In this document: positions 7,904 to 16,029 of the stretch, in pieces
Numbering within the stretch: position 1 is the first letter of the stretch
How the letters are laid out: every line of letters starts with the position of its first letter
Translations under genes and position numbers: made by a program
Notes under the pieces: generated by a model
Seen by the model: only the letters and a program-made list of their open reading frames with translations
What the model was told of the DNA's origin: nothing
Database searches by the model: none
DNA from: a virus
Direction: 5' to 3' (one strand)
DNA: 48,793 nt
IMG/VR virus record: IMGVR_UViG_3300036719_003127
Coordinates: 1 to 48,793 of that record

Positions 7904-8432
7904 TGAAAAAGTACCATCTTTTATGAGTGTCTATATTTTCTGAAGTATGTATATGTTCTAAATAAGATTTGATTTCATCCCAATTAGAAAAAATCATTTG
8001 ATGAGGTATTGTACCAAACAGCCAATCGGGCGTTTTGTTTTTACCTTGTACCATATGAACTATTATAGGTTTTTTTTGACGATTGGCCCAAAAAATTTCT
8101 TCATATGTGCCGCATGGATGGATATCTAAATCTAGATTAACTACTAGAAAATCACTAATATCAACTAATCGTAAATCTACGGCACGAATAGTTTTCATCA
8201 TTGCTGTTAATTCATCATATCTGCTCATTTGTTTGAGTTTAGTTTTGATTTGATGAGTATCGTGATCTTCTAATCCGATATCTGTTGGCTTGCTTATTGG
8301 ATTAAATACAATTATTCCTAGGCTTGACAGAAACGGAGTTATACTATCTCGCCAGCCAACACCACGATCTGCAACACGATCCATAGCACCAGCCAAATAT
8401 ACTCTTTGATTATTAAGTCTGTTATTCATCAA
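7887..8432 (-). CDS. nucleoside 2-deoxyribosyltransferase-like protein
   Basis: The 181-residue protein shows the fold signature: RVYLAGAMDRVADRGVGWR at the start, a 'SDFLVVNLDLDIHPCGTYEE' segment holding the candidate catalytic Glu, and IFWANRQKKPIIVHM. Such enzymes cleave or exchange the base of deoxynucleosides or hydrolyse deoxynucleoside monophosphates. Translation overlaps the GMP-reductase gene, so a shared role in purine deoxynucleotide metabolism is plausible. ATG 8432 and the internal Met just after it are equally possible starts. Confidence 0.75.
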   Translation of the reverse strand: MMNNRLNNQRVYLAGAMDRVADRGVGWRDSITPFLSSLGIIVFNPISKPTDIGLEDHDTHQIKTKLKQMSRYDELTAMMKTIRAVDLRLVDISDFLVVNLDLDIHPCGTYEEIFWANRQKKPIIVHMVQGKNKTPDWLFGTIPHQMIFSNWDEIKSYLEHIHTSENIDTHKRWYFFNAKNN

Positions 8433-9139
8433 ATATCAAATTCTTTTTTAACAACACAACCGATACCCAAAAAACTACCATTCACACTATTATATTGATC
8501 AGTGAATTCATAAAAATTATGCGTATCAACTAATTCAGTCTTTAATTCTTTCCAATATCTTACTACTCCTGGACAATGATCATTAACAATATCATGAAAT
8601 ACTTGTATATTAGCTGAATTTCGAGTATTTTCGCTATCTTGTTTTACTCCATCATAATTATGATCCCCGTCAATTAAAATCAAATCATATTTATTAGTTT
8701 GCATAAATTCTATAAAAGATTTATTGTGGGAATCTGTTCTGACATAATTAACAAATTTGTGTTTAGATAAATAGTCTAAAATAAGCTGATTTGGTTCTAA
8801 AAGATCACAGGCCGTAGAAAAAAAAGACTCGCCTGTGTTGAATTTCCTGATTAATTCTGTTGTTAATATAAACGTTCCACCAGATCGACATCCTATTTCG
8901 TAGTAACTGTTGATTTTAGTAGCATACGATGTAAGCCATTTTAGGTATTTGCTAAATTGATTAGGGTATTGCCAAATTCTAAAGCCAAAACCTTTACCAT
9001 AAAAATCATTATATTCTGGTGGTTGTTCGTGCAGAATTTCATTATTAAGACCAAGATCTAAAATGATTTTTTCTATAGATGCTAAAGACCCAAAAGATTC
9101 TTTGGTCAAATTGTCTAGATATTCTTGATAATTGTTCAT
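8429..9139 (-). CDS. class I SAM-dependent methyltransferase-like
   Basis: The 236-residue protein contains YYEIGCRSGGTFIL (motif I, a G-x-G-type SAM loop), then YDLILIDGDHNYDGVKQD (the acidic DGDH motif of the Methyltransf_24 group) and IQVFHDIVND. Relatives often sit in glycan loci and methylate sugars, or are uncharacterised. It overlaps both neighbours by 4 bases and belongs to the sugar cassette. The substrate cannot be read from the sequence. Confidence 0.75.
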   Translation of the reverse strand: MNNYQEYLDNLTKESFGSLASIEKIILDLGLNNEILHEQPPEYNDFYGKGFGFRIWQYPNQFSKYLKWLTSYATKINSYYEIGCRSGGTFILTTELIRKFNTGESFFSTACDLLEPNQLILDYLSKHKFVNYVRTDSHNKSFIEFMQTNKYDLILIDGDHNYDGVKQDSENTRNSANIQVFHDIVNDHCPGVVRYWKELKTELVDTHNFYEFTDQYNSVNGSFLGIGCVVKKEFDI

Positions 9140-9744
9140 AAAAATTGTAAATATTTGTTTGATAATTTATAGTTCGTATTCAGTATATAAGGCCACAGTC
9201 TTTCTATAATATAGCCCTCTATCGGATCTTGTTCAAAAGATAAAAATTTTATCAAAAACATATAAAACTCGATAGGTCTATTTAGTATAATTTCTTTTCT
9301 AGCCGCGAATTGAGCCCCATAATAAACATCTAGTTGTGTGTCAATTGACAGTTTTATGCCAAATAATAGATCAAAAAAATAATATATTGGCAAGCCCAAA
9401 GGATGAGTGGAATGAATATTACCATACGGTCCTTCTTTCGCTTTATTACACAACGGTAAAAAATTCATATCTTGTAAATAAAACTCTATGTTATTGCACC
9501 ATTGTATGAAATCGTTTTTGTGTACAAAAGGATTTGCTTGACAAAATACAGTTATGTCTGCAAGATTGTTGTAATTATTAATGATATGATTAAGATATGT
9601 ATGACCTTCTCTACCAACATTTTCTAATTTATTAGATGAGTTATCAAATTTATCATAGACAACAATATTAAAAATTTTTTTTATATTATTGATCCAACTG
9701 ATATCCTCTTTATATTTTGCTATAATCATATCCATAAAAATCAT
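9136..9744 (-). CDS. DUF3431-like protein, glycosyltransferase-associated
   Basis: The 202-residue protein begins MIFMDMIIAKYKEDISWINN and has GREGHTYLNHIINNYNNLAD, ITVFCQANPFVHKND and YGAQFAARKEII. This order is that of the DUF3431 family, which is found in glycan loci and thought to be glycosyltransferase-related. The start overlaps the stop of the mutase gene (ATGA), so it is translationally coupled to UDP-galactopyranose mutase. The reaction is unknown. Confidence 0.65.
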   Translation of the reverse strand: MIFMDMIIAKYKEDISWINNIKKIFNIVVYDKFDNSSNKLENVGREGHTYLNHIINNYNNLADITVFCQANPFVHKNDFIQWCNNIEFYLQDMNFLPLCNKAKEGPYGNIHSTHPLGLPIYYFFDLLFGIKLSIDTQLDVYYGAQFAARKEIILNRPIEFYMFLIKFLSFEQDPIEGYIIERLWPYILNTNYKLSNKYLQFL

Positions 9745-10829
9745 ATTTCTGTTGATAGTGCTGACCCGATAACTTGATGCATATCGTAATATTTGTATTC
9801 TGCTAATCTACCACCAAATATAAATTTACTTTTTATGTTTTGCGTCATTTTTTTATAGGAGTTACAGATCAAGGTATTTTTTTCATCGTTTACTGGATAA
9901 TAAGGCTCATTATCTATATTTAGATTTTGCGGATATTCTTTAGTAATAACAGTTTTTATATTATCATTTATCATATCAAAATGTTTATGTTCTAAAATTC
10001 TTGTATATGGTATATTAGCATTGGTATAATTAACAACAGCATTGCCTTGAAAGTTATTTTTTTCTACTACTTCCATGTCAAAAGACAGACTTCTGTATTC
10101 TAAATGTCCGTGCTCATAATCGAAAAACCGGTCAATAGGCCCAGTATAAACAACCGTCTTTGCTAGGTTATCGTAATAATCTCTATTATTAATATAATCT
10201 ACAGAAAGCTCAATAGAGCATCCATCTATCATATTACTGATTAATGATGTATATCCATCAATAGGAATCCCTTGATATGTATCATCAAAATAATCATCAT
10301 TAAATGAGAATCTTAATGGTATTCTTTTAATAATGGAAGCAGGCAGATCTTTAGCTTTTTTATTCCATTGTTTTTCTGTATATCCTTTTATTAGTAGATC
10401 ATATATGTCTTTACCAACCATACTAATAGCCTGTTCTTCTAAATTTCGAGGGGTGCCAGAAAAACGCTGACTATTCAATTTTCTTAACACTTCTTCAGGA
10501 TCGGTAATGCCCCAAACCTGATTAAATGTCCACATATTAAATGGTAAAGAATATAGTTTATTATTATAGTTTGCTATAACTTTATGTCTATATTTATTAA
10601 ATTTACCAAAACGATTTACATAATTCCATATTTTATCATTTGATGTATGGAATATGTGTGCTCCATATTTATGAACATTGATATTATGAATTTTTTCTGT
10701 ATACGCATTACCGCCTATATGGTTTCTCTTATCTAAAATAAGAACAGATTTTCCCAGTTCTTGTGCTCTTTGTGCTATAGTGGCTCCATAAAATCCACAA
10801 CCAACAATCAAATAGTCAAATTTATTCAT
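9741..10829 (-). CDS. glf: UDP-galactopyranose mutase
   Basis: At 362 residues it is close to the roughly 370-residue bacterial enzymes. The N-terminal FAD-binding fold reads YLIVGCGFYGATIAQRA and ILDKRNHIGGNAY. Family motifs follow: YGAHIFHTSNDKIW, SLPFNMWTFNQVWG, GYTEKQWNKKAKDLP, and a C-terminal FGGRLAEYKYYDMHQV. It interconverts UDP-galactopyranose and UDP-galactofuranose in the cytoplasm. Its presence implies that the phage adds galactofuranose to a glycan. It is flanked in overlapping fashion by a DxD glycosyltransferase and the DUF3431-like gene. Confidence 0.92.
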   Translation of the reverse strand: MNKFDYLIVGCGFYGATIAQRAQELGKSVLILDKRNHIGGNAYTEKIHNINVHKYGAHIFHTSNDKIWNYVNRFGKFNKYRHKVIANYNNKLYSLPFNMWTFNQVWGITDPEEVLRKLNSQRFSGTPRNLEEQAISMVGKDIYDLLIKGYTEKQWNKKAKDLPASIIKRIPLRFSFNDDYFDDTYQGIPIDGYTSLISNMIDGCSIELSVDYINNRDYYDNLAKTVVYTGPIDRFFDYEHGHLEYRSLSFDMEVVEKNNFQGNAVVNYTNANIPYTRILEHKHFDMINDNIKTVITKEYPQNLNIDNEPYYPVNDEKNTLICNSYKKMTQNIKSKFIFGGRLAEYKYYDMHQVIGSALSTEI

Positions 10830-11476
10830 AGTCCTATTTGATTAGCGACGTGTTTCATAATAGCTAATCTGTCTTGAAACATTGTTGCATGAAAAAATTT
10901 AGTTTCTTTAGGTATACCGCGATGATCATGGACATGAGGATTCCATAGATAATCCAACTTTGTCCATGGAATATCAAAAGTGTCTGGCATTTTGATATCA
11001 TTAGATCCGCTATCTATTCCTAGTAAATGCAACATAGCATCCTGTTCCCACCAACCGTCACTTCTTGGTAAATTATTTAATGGCCATAATTTATGAAACC
11101 ATGATAAGCATTTTTTGTCTAATAACCATATTCCACAGTTAGGTACTAGACCAATAGGAACTTCATGTACCACCATGCCAACATGACTATCAATTGAAAA
11201 ATCATCAAAAATATCTTGATTATATTTGCAAATCACAACATCAGCATCAATCCATAGTATCCGATCATAAGTTTGAAAAAGTTTTTCAATTAATTCTATT
11301 TTCCACCATGAACACGGCCGTTGCTTAGTCTCATCAGAAAAAAAATTCTCATTAGGTAAAAAAACATCATAATTATGTAATTGTGCGTATTTGTAAAATC
11401 CAGCAACAGAAACCTCTAAGAATTTTTGGTGTTCACTAAAACCAAATGAACATAAAACTTTTTTCATATAATTCAT
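10826..11476 (-). CDS. glycosyltransferase, GT-A fold with DxD motif
   Basis: The 216-residue protein has a GT-A-like core: KYAQLHNYDVFLP, a WWKIELIEKLF helix, the metal-binding IDADVVI (the DxD), NCGIWLLDK, and a GWWEQDAMLHLL acidic helix. The WIDAD-VV and NCGIW pattern resembles the galactosyltransferase GMA12/MNN10 (GT34) group. It directly precedes the UDP-galactopyranose mutase gene with a 4-base overlap, so a galactose or galactofuranose donor is a reasonable inference. Confidence 0.75.
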   Translation of the reverse strand: MNYMKKVLCSFGFSEHQKFLEVSVAGFYKYAQLHNYDVFLPNENFFSDETKQRPCSWWKIELIEKLFQTYDRILWIDADVVICKYNQDIFDDFSIDSHVGMVVHEVPIGLVPNCGIWLLDKKCLSWFHKLWPLNNLPRSDGWWEQDAMLHLLGIDSGSNDIKMPDTFDIPWTKLDYLWNPHVHDHRGIPKETKFFHATMFQDRLAIMKHVANQIGL

Positions 11477-12009
11477 TTATTATGATAGATAAAGACTGAA
11501 TAATTATTCCAAATATCTTTGATCAGTTCTTGTATAAAAGCCCAATTACCACCAGCCAAACCGCTGCCAAATTTTGGTGCATGAATTTGAACTTTATTCA
11601 CGGCATCAAAATTATTTTCTATAAAGTTATTGACTCCTTGCATTGATTTACACAGAGCATAGTAATTTAGTGGTCTACGATTATTTGAACCAATAGTTCC
11701 ATTTTGGGAAATCATATTTGCAAATATCAACTTATGATTATATTTATCATTATGTTTAACAGTAACAAACTGGGTATAACCTAGATTACTCTTAAGGAAT
11801 TTAGATCCCAAGAGATGGTAATTCTCTTTGACTATTGGATAGAGTTTAGCAACTGCCCCAGCAAAACCAGCACCAAATGCGTTAACATTATTGCATACAT
11901 GAGGAATGATAACTGTGCATCCGTTATTTCCTAATGAAACCAAAGACTCAGAAACATCAAAGATATTATCTGATTTTAAATTAACTATGCTTTGATTTAT
12001 TGTTTTCAT
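11473..12009 (-). CDS. macro-domain protein
   Basis: I chose ATG 12009 (MKTINQSIVNL); the longer reading would start at TTG. The 178 residues contain the macro signature: CTVIIPHVCNNVNAFGAGFAG with the ADP-ribose loop, then AVAKLYPIVKENY, and a later HAPKFGSGLAGGNW phosphate loop. Single-domain macro proteins bind or hydrolyse ADP-ribose derivatives (ADP-ribose-1''-phosphate, or ADP-ribosyl groups on proteins or nucleic acids). A phage use against ADP-ribosylating defences, or in clearing products of tRNA repair, is conceivable. It overlaps the DxD glycosyltransferase by 4 bases. Confidence 0.8.
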   Translation of the reverse strand: MKTINQSIVNLKSDNIFDVSESLVSLGNNGCTVIIPHVCNNVNAFGAGFAGAVAKLYPIVKENYHLLGSKFLKSNLGYTQFVTVKHNDKYNHKLIFANMISQNGTIGSNNRRPLNYYALCKSMQGVNNFIENNFDAVNKVQIHAPKFGSGLAGGNWAFIQELIKDIWNNYSVFIYHNK

Positions 12010-12259
12010 TTTCAGATCCCCATTTTCCAATAGGACACTCCTGATCGCTCCATGCTAACTTATTCAAGAATATTTTTTTAGTACTTAGATTGCAACCACA
12101 AATTAAACACTGACTATTTTTTGCATCAAAATTTTCACATTGAGTACAAATATTGAATCTGCTATCAATAGTTTGCTGACTGCTTTTTGGCAAACCTCGA
12201 CTAACGTGCCAAAATAAGGAATAAAAAAAGTTTTTGAGTTTATAAAAGATTCGCATCAT
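11981..12259 (-). CDS. small Cys-rich zinc-binding-type protein
   Basis: ATG 12259 fits best: AAGGAA lies about 10 bases upstream and the overlap with the preceding gene is only 20 bases. The protein has a basic helical N-terminus (MRIFYKLKNFFYSLFW), then a four-Cys module (FNICTQCENFDAK, CLICGCNLS) and a C-terminal ECPIGKW. It probably binds zinc. The motif combination recurs in small phage proteins of unknown role. Confidence 0.7.
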   Translation of the reverse strand: MMRIFYKLKNFFYSLFWHVSRGLPKSSQQTIDSRFNICTQCENFDAKNSQCLICGCNLSTKKIFLNKLAWSDQECPIGKWGSENENNKSKHS

Positions 12260-12479
12260 TTTTGGTTGTTTCCTTAATTGGTATAATATTATTTTGTTTA
12301 TCCATTCTATAAATCTGTATATCTTCAACTATAACAGTATTATTGAACCATTGAGGAAAGCCATTATCTAATCTATATGATAATTTAGATCCGTCTTTTT
12401 TAAAGTCGCTAGTTAAAAGATAGACAAAATTATCATGTATGAAACAATCTCCGTTCTTAATTTCTTCTAAATATTTCAT
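12240..12479 (-). CDS. unknown protein, 79 aa
   Basis: The short protein begins MKYLEEIKNGDCFIHDNFVYL and looks beta-rich, with FPQWFNNTVIVEDIQIYRM. No motif is recognised. Its ATG 12479 overlaps the last base of the stop of the gene upstream, and it is the second gene from the promoter at 12691-12718. It is probably an early or middle accessory gene. Confidence 0.65.
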   Translation of the reverse strand: MKYLEEIKNGDCFIHDNFVYLLTSDFKKDGSKLSYRLDNGFPQWFNNTVIVEDIQIYRMDKQNNIIPIKETTKNDANLL

Positions 12480-12664
12480 TAATAATTATCTTTCCAATCA
12501 TCCCACGGTTCTTCATCTTTCATATGTTGCCTTTTTTGTTTAAAAGCCTTCTTGGACTTTGACAAAAAACGCTGTTCTTCAGAAAGATCGAACGGTCGTT
12601 TCTTCTTGTTTAAGAACTTTTGTTTTCTATTTTCTTTTCTGTCTTTGTTATCAAAATCGGACAT
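12479..12664 (-). CDS. very basic, charged small protein, 61 aa
   Basis: I chose ATG 12664 (MSDFDNKDRKENRKQK); a TTG two codons upstream is less likely. Lys and Arg dominate (KKKRPFDLSEEQRFLSK), with an acidic C-terminus ending EPWDDWKDNY. This composition suits a nucleic-acid- or ribosome-associated protein. It is the first gene after the promoter at 12691-12718 and heads the run into the sugar cassette. Confidence 0.65.
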   Translation of the reverse strand: MSDFDNKDRKENRKQKFLNKKKRPFDLSEEQRFLSKSKKAFKQKRQHMKDEEPWDDWKDNY

Positions 12665-12690
12665 TATCAATTCTCTGAGTTTCTAAACAT

Positions 12691-12718
12691 ATAGTATTCG
12701 CTGTTTGTGACCTGTCAA
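12691..12718 (-). promoter_or_regulatory. sigma-70 promoter for the gene at 12479-12664
   Basis: On the minus strand TTGACA (12713-12718) and TACTAT (12691-12696) are separated by 16 bases. It is the leftmost clear member of the window's promoter group, and its spacer lacks the CCGATA core seen in most others. Confidence 0.7.
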
Positions 12719-12787
12719 GTTTAAAAATTCTGGTTTGACAAAGGATTAGTTTATGGATATGTATTATGCAGTGCGGGTGGTAATATA

Positions 12788-13531
12788 CTATCTTATAATA
12801 TCCTTAATCCATCCTATGAACTTAGATACTCTTGTATGTCCTGACTCATCACCATATGTAGAATCTGGCTTCCTATCTGCTGCTAAAACACAAGAATTTA
12901 TTCCTGCTAATTTGCCATCAATATATAATCCGCCGCCACTGTCACCACTACCTATCAAAAATTCTAGTTGAGTTCTATCTTTATCTGTTGATCTAGATGG
13001 TGAACACAACAATAAATTATTCATAACTGAGTCTATTTTATTTGATCCCGCTCTTTTTTTGGAGTCGCTAACTTTTATCCCAGTATTAAAAGTTCCTGTT
13101 AAACCATATCCAGCAATTGAACACACTTTACCAACCTCATCATCGGATTCGTATAATTCTGGATAAAAATCCAAACCTAAATCTTCTTCAACGTAACATA
13201 ACGCTATATCTGCTTCACCAAATTTTTCTTCTGTAAAATCATTGTGAATAATTATTTTTTTAACTTCGTATGCTTTATCATCAGTATGTATTAGACAAGT
13301 TCTTGCGTCTTTAACAATATGGGCGGCTGTTAAAAACCAGTGACTATTAATAGCAGTAGCAGATGCACAGAACAATGATTTATCTTTGTAGGATCCGCAT
13401 ATTTTATATGTGTGTATAAATTTTTCTCCATACTCTATATACTTTGAGTCTTGGTTACTGGGGTCTATTGTACCAGCAGGGGAATGGACTAGAAATATAA
13501 GCATCATAATAAATATTAATGCTTTTACCAT
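12788..13531 (-). CDS. secreted trypsin-like (S1) serine protease
   Basis: The 247-residue protein opens with a signal peptide (MVKALIFIMMLIFLVHSPAG). The chymotrypsin-fold catalytic triad is intact: His71 in WFLTAAHIVKD, Asp108 in GEADIALCYV and Ser198 in GSGDSGGGLY. Several Cys pairs (CGSYKDKSLFCAS, the Cys before SIAGYG) suggest disulfides, which fits export to an oxidising compartment. Secreted S1 proteases are rare in phages. It could cleave host surface proteins, assist lysis or process virion proteins. It lies 81 bases downstream of the actin-like gene. Confidence 0.85.
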   Translation of the reverse strand: MVKALIFIMMLIFLVHSPAGTIDPSNQDSKYIEYGEKFIHTYKICGSYKDKSLFCASATAINSHWFLTAAHIVKDARTCLIHTDDKAYEVKKIIIHNDFTEEKFGEADIALCYVEEDLGLDFYPELYESDDEVGKVCSIAGYGLTGTFNTGIKVSDSKKRAGSNKIDSVMNNLLLCSPSRSTDKDRTQLEFLIGSGDSGGGLYIDGKLAGINSCVLAADRKPDSTYGDESGHTRVSKFIGWIKDIIR

Positions 13532-13612
13532 AACTATCCCCTTTATAGAAAAGACTATTTTAGCATATTATATTACACACTTATTTAATTTGTATATATT
13601 TTTATTTTTTGA

Positions 13613-14617
13613 TTATAAAACCTTAGAAGCTATTAAACAGCCCTTTGATACCGCATGTAAAGGATCTTCAGCATGAACTATCTCTTTAACTTGAAGAGGA
13701 AAATTATTATTGTCTAATTTAGTGATAAATTGTTCAATATAACCATTTGCTAAAGATGTACCTCCAGCAATTACTATTTTAAGTGGATTCTTAAATTTTG
13801 GTAAAGATTTATGATTTTTAAGTGCCAAACTTAAGTTTTTTGTCGTGTAATCTATGAGTCTTTCATAATATGCTGAAACAGCGGCAAGCACAGGATTTTC
13901 GCTGTGGTCGCCGATTTTAAATTCCCCTCCCTCCTTCTCTGCCTGAACAACACTATCGGGTTCTCCCGTGGCTACAGCGGCCATACGATCAATCCAATCG
14001 CCTGACTTGGTTGTACTAAACACGACAGTAGGTTCGCCATTAAGCATAACACAAACATTAGTCATTCCGGCACCACAACTAATTCCAATTCCAGTATAAT
14101 CTTCATCTTCTAATTCAGCATAGCACAATGCTTCTGCTTCATTGATTGATCGTGCGTCATAACCACATTCTGATAATACTGTTTTTATTACATCTTCATG
14201 ATAACCAACATCAAAGTCATCATCTTCTTGATCTACTGGTTGTGCTGGTACGCAAAATACTAATTTTTCATTTGGTTCTGATGCTGTGCCGACTACTTCT
14301 TTAAGAATAAATGCTAATATTTTTTTTGCATCTTTTTCTTTTGCAGAAACAACACCCCTGTACATGGGTCTTTTTGCTGTATCATTTCTCTCTATTGCTT
14401 TTTCTAAAGCGTCTTTTCCTAGTATAATAAAAGATCCGTCAGCGTCTTTGATAAAAATTTTGCCAGACAAACCTTTTTCTATCATTTTTGTTGCTACTGG
14501 CGTTGTTGGTTTGATTATATAGAATGCATCTCTAAAATCTTTATATTCTATCTGATTATTCTTTTTTTCACTCGACAAAACTATATAACTTGTACCAACA
14601 TCAAGACCTTTTGCCAT
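13613..14617 (-). CDS. actin/Hsp70-fold ATPase (ParM/MreB-like)
   Basis: The 334-residue protein has the actin-superfamily nucleotide motifs in order: phosphate-1 GLDVGTSYIVLSS at the N-terminus, connect-1 INEAEALCYAEL, phosphate-2 GIGISCGAGMTNVCVM, the SGDWIDRMAA loop typical of MreB-like filaments, and adenosine IVIAGGTSLANGYIEQF near the C-terminus. It lacks the Hsp70 substrate domain. Family members polymerise with ATP to move or segregate DNA or organise membranes. The ATG lies 3 bases after the stop of a single-span membrane gene, so a membrane-linked filament is a plausible model. Filament formation is not shown by sequence. Confidence 0.8.
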   Translation of the reverse strand: MAKGLDVGTSYIVLSSEKKNNQIEYKDFRDAFYIIKPTTPVATKMIEKGLSGKIFIKDADGSFIILGKDALEKAIERNDTAKRPMYRGVVSAKEKDAKKILAFILKEVVGTASEPNEKLVFCVPAQPVDQEDDDFDVGYHEDVIKTVLSECGYDARSINEAEALCYAELEDEDYTGIGISCGAGMTNVCVMLNGEPTVVFSTTKSGDWIDRMAAVATGEPDSVVQAEKEGGEFKIGDHSENPVLAAVSAYYERLIDYTTKNLSLALKNHKSLPKFKNPLKIVIAGGTSLANGYIEQFITKLDNNNFPLQVKEIVHAEDPLHAVSKGCLIASKVL

Positions 14618-14620
14618 AAA

Positions 14621-14917
14621 TCACCCTTTCATATTTTTTAATTTATTAATAGCGGAAGATATATTTTCAGTAGACTGTGTAGTAGTTCCTAATTGATCAT
14701 ATTTCTTCTCTAGGTTATCTGTCTTTATTTCTGTAACGACCTTACTGTTATCAATAGTTATTTTTTGATTATCGCTAATAGATTCTTTGTCAAAAAATGA
14801 CTTTGGCTTATTTTGAATTACACCATTATTGTTAGCAATCTTACCAAGAATATAGCCAATTAATAAAAATAGTATATTAATACATACTAATATAATAAAT
14901 AATTTATTGTCTTGCAT
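14621..14917 (-). CDS. single-span membrane protein next to the actin-like ATPase
   Basis: The 98-residue protein has one N-terminal span (LFIILVCINILFLLIGYILG) followed by a soluble, Lys/Asn/Ser-rich tail ending INKLKNMKG, probably partly helical. Its start overlaps the thioredoxin-like gene by 14 bases, and its stop lies 3 bases before the actin-like gene. Such a tight arrangement suggests a membrane anchor or adaptor for the ATPase. No motif is recognised. Confidence 0.7.
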   Translation of the reverse strand: MQDNKLFIILVCINILFLLIGYILGKIANNNGVIQNKPKSFFDKESISDNQKITIDNSKVVTEIKTDNLEKKYDQLGTTTQSTENISSAINKLKNMKG

Positions 14918-15290
14918 TTTTTAACCATTCAGCATATTTTATTTTGTCTTTATATCCAATATATTGGGATGTTTCTATGTTTTTTTTCATAACTCTTGAG
15001 TCCGGAATTTTTCTTACTCTGTATTCTTTTATAAGATCCGGTCTGTTATCATAGTCTATGATACAAATTATACAATCTTTTAAAGACTCATTATCTGATT
15101 GCAAAAATTCCCTTTTTAAGATTTCACAATTTTTGCACCAATCAGCACTAAAAACTATTAATATATCCTGCTTAGATGATTCTGCAAGAGCCACAGCATC
15201 TTCTAGACTATCTACTAAAATACTTTCTCCAAACACATTATTAGATGTTAATAATAATAATACACCAAATAAACTATTCAATAATCTCAT
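14904..15290 (-). CDS. exported thioredoxin-like protein
   Basis: The 128 residues start with a signal peptide (MRLLNSLFGVLLLLTSNNV) cleaved near FGES, followed by a thioredoxin fold: IVFSADWCKNCEILKREF with CKNC at 52-55, then CIICIIDYDNRPDLIKEYRV and RKIPDSRVM. The usual cis-Pro position reads IPDSR. It would act as a periplasmic or surface thiol reductase or oxidase, and could serve disulfides in the secreted S1 protease two genes downstream. It is coupled to a glycosyltransferase gene by a 17-base overlap. Confidence 0.8.
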   Translation of the reverse strand: MRLLNSLFGVLLLLTSNNVFGESILVDSLEDAVALAESSKQDILIVFSADWCKNCEILKREFLQSDNESLKDCIICIIDYDNRPDLIKEYRVRKIPDSRVMKKNIETSQYIGYKDKIKYAEWLKNARQ

Positions 15291-16029
15291 AATACTTTTT
15301 AAGCTCCATATCTGAATATTGTTTGATTTGTTCGTATAGATTATAGTTGTGTGTCGCCATAGGGTTTAGATTTTTATCGCTATTAATGCCTCTTGAATGT
15401 TCCAAATGAAAAATATAATTTTTTGACCAACCAACTTTTAGATCTAATTTTTGAAATCTATATCCTAACTCCCAATCTTCAGGCCCGTATGAATAAAAAT
15501 TCTCATTCATTTTTCCATATTTCATATAAGAATTTCTATTTAAGAATTGACATAATCCATATTTCGCTATTTTAAGTGATATGGAAGTATTAGGAATATC
15601 TTTAATATTATCTAGAATTTTAGATTTAGCATCTTTTTTAATTTCTATTAAAGATTCTCCATCAAAATATGGATAAAATAGATCGTATCCTTCTATGATT
15701 TTATTATACGCATATTCATATATATTATTTGGTAGTAATATGTCTATATCATAATTGACTACAACTGGTGTTGTTGACATAGACAACATAGTATTTAGAT
15801 AATTTGTTTTATGAAATAATTCATTTTTATTGTATTGAAATACGTATTTTATACTAGCATTATTAGTAGATATATCTGATAATATTTTTGGTATTTTTGA
15901 TTCAGTATCATTTTCTAGAATAATAATATTATATGGTGCGTATTTACATAAATATTGTAAACATATTTTAGCATTCTCTATTCTGTCTTCACTTTCTAAG
16001 CGTACTGGTATAAGGAATGTTATATTCAT
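15274..16029 (-). CDS. glycosyltransferase, GT2/GT7-like
   Basis: The 251-residue GT-A-type protein has MNITFLIPVRLESEDR at the start, the metal-binding VVNYDIDILLP (DxD variant), and the C-terminal motif NENFYSYGPEDWELGYRF, which closely matches the acceptor-side signature of the Glyco_transf_7C group (galactosyltransferase type). It overlaps the RuvB gene by 4 bases, although the functions look unrelated. It is separate from the main sugar cassette at 5.7-12 kb. The acceptor is unknown. Confidence 0.75.
   Translation of the reverse strand: MNITFLIPVRLESEDRIENAKICLQYLCKYAPYNIIILENDTESKIPKILSDISTNNASIKYVFQYNKNELFHKTNYLNTMLSMSTTPVVVNYDIDILLPNNIYEYAYNKIIEGYDLFYPYFDGESLIEIKKDAKSKILDNIKDIPNTSISLKIAKYGLCQFLNRNSYMKYGKMNENFYSYGPEDWELGYRFQKLDLKVGWSKNYIFHLEHSRGINSDKNLNPMATHNYNLYEQIKQYSDMELKKYYEIIE

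Noticed and set aside
12735-12763. Plus-strand TTGACA (12735-12740) with a TATGTA-like box 17 bases later.
   Set aside because: It would transcribe antisense into the protease gene and no plus-strand gene follows.
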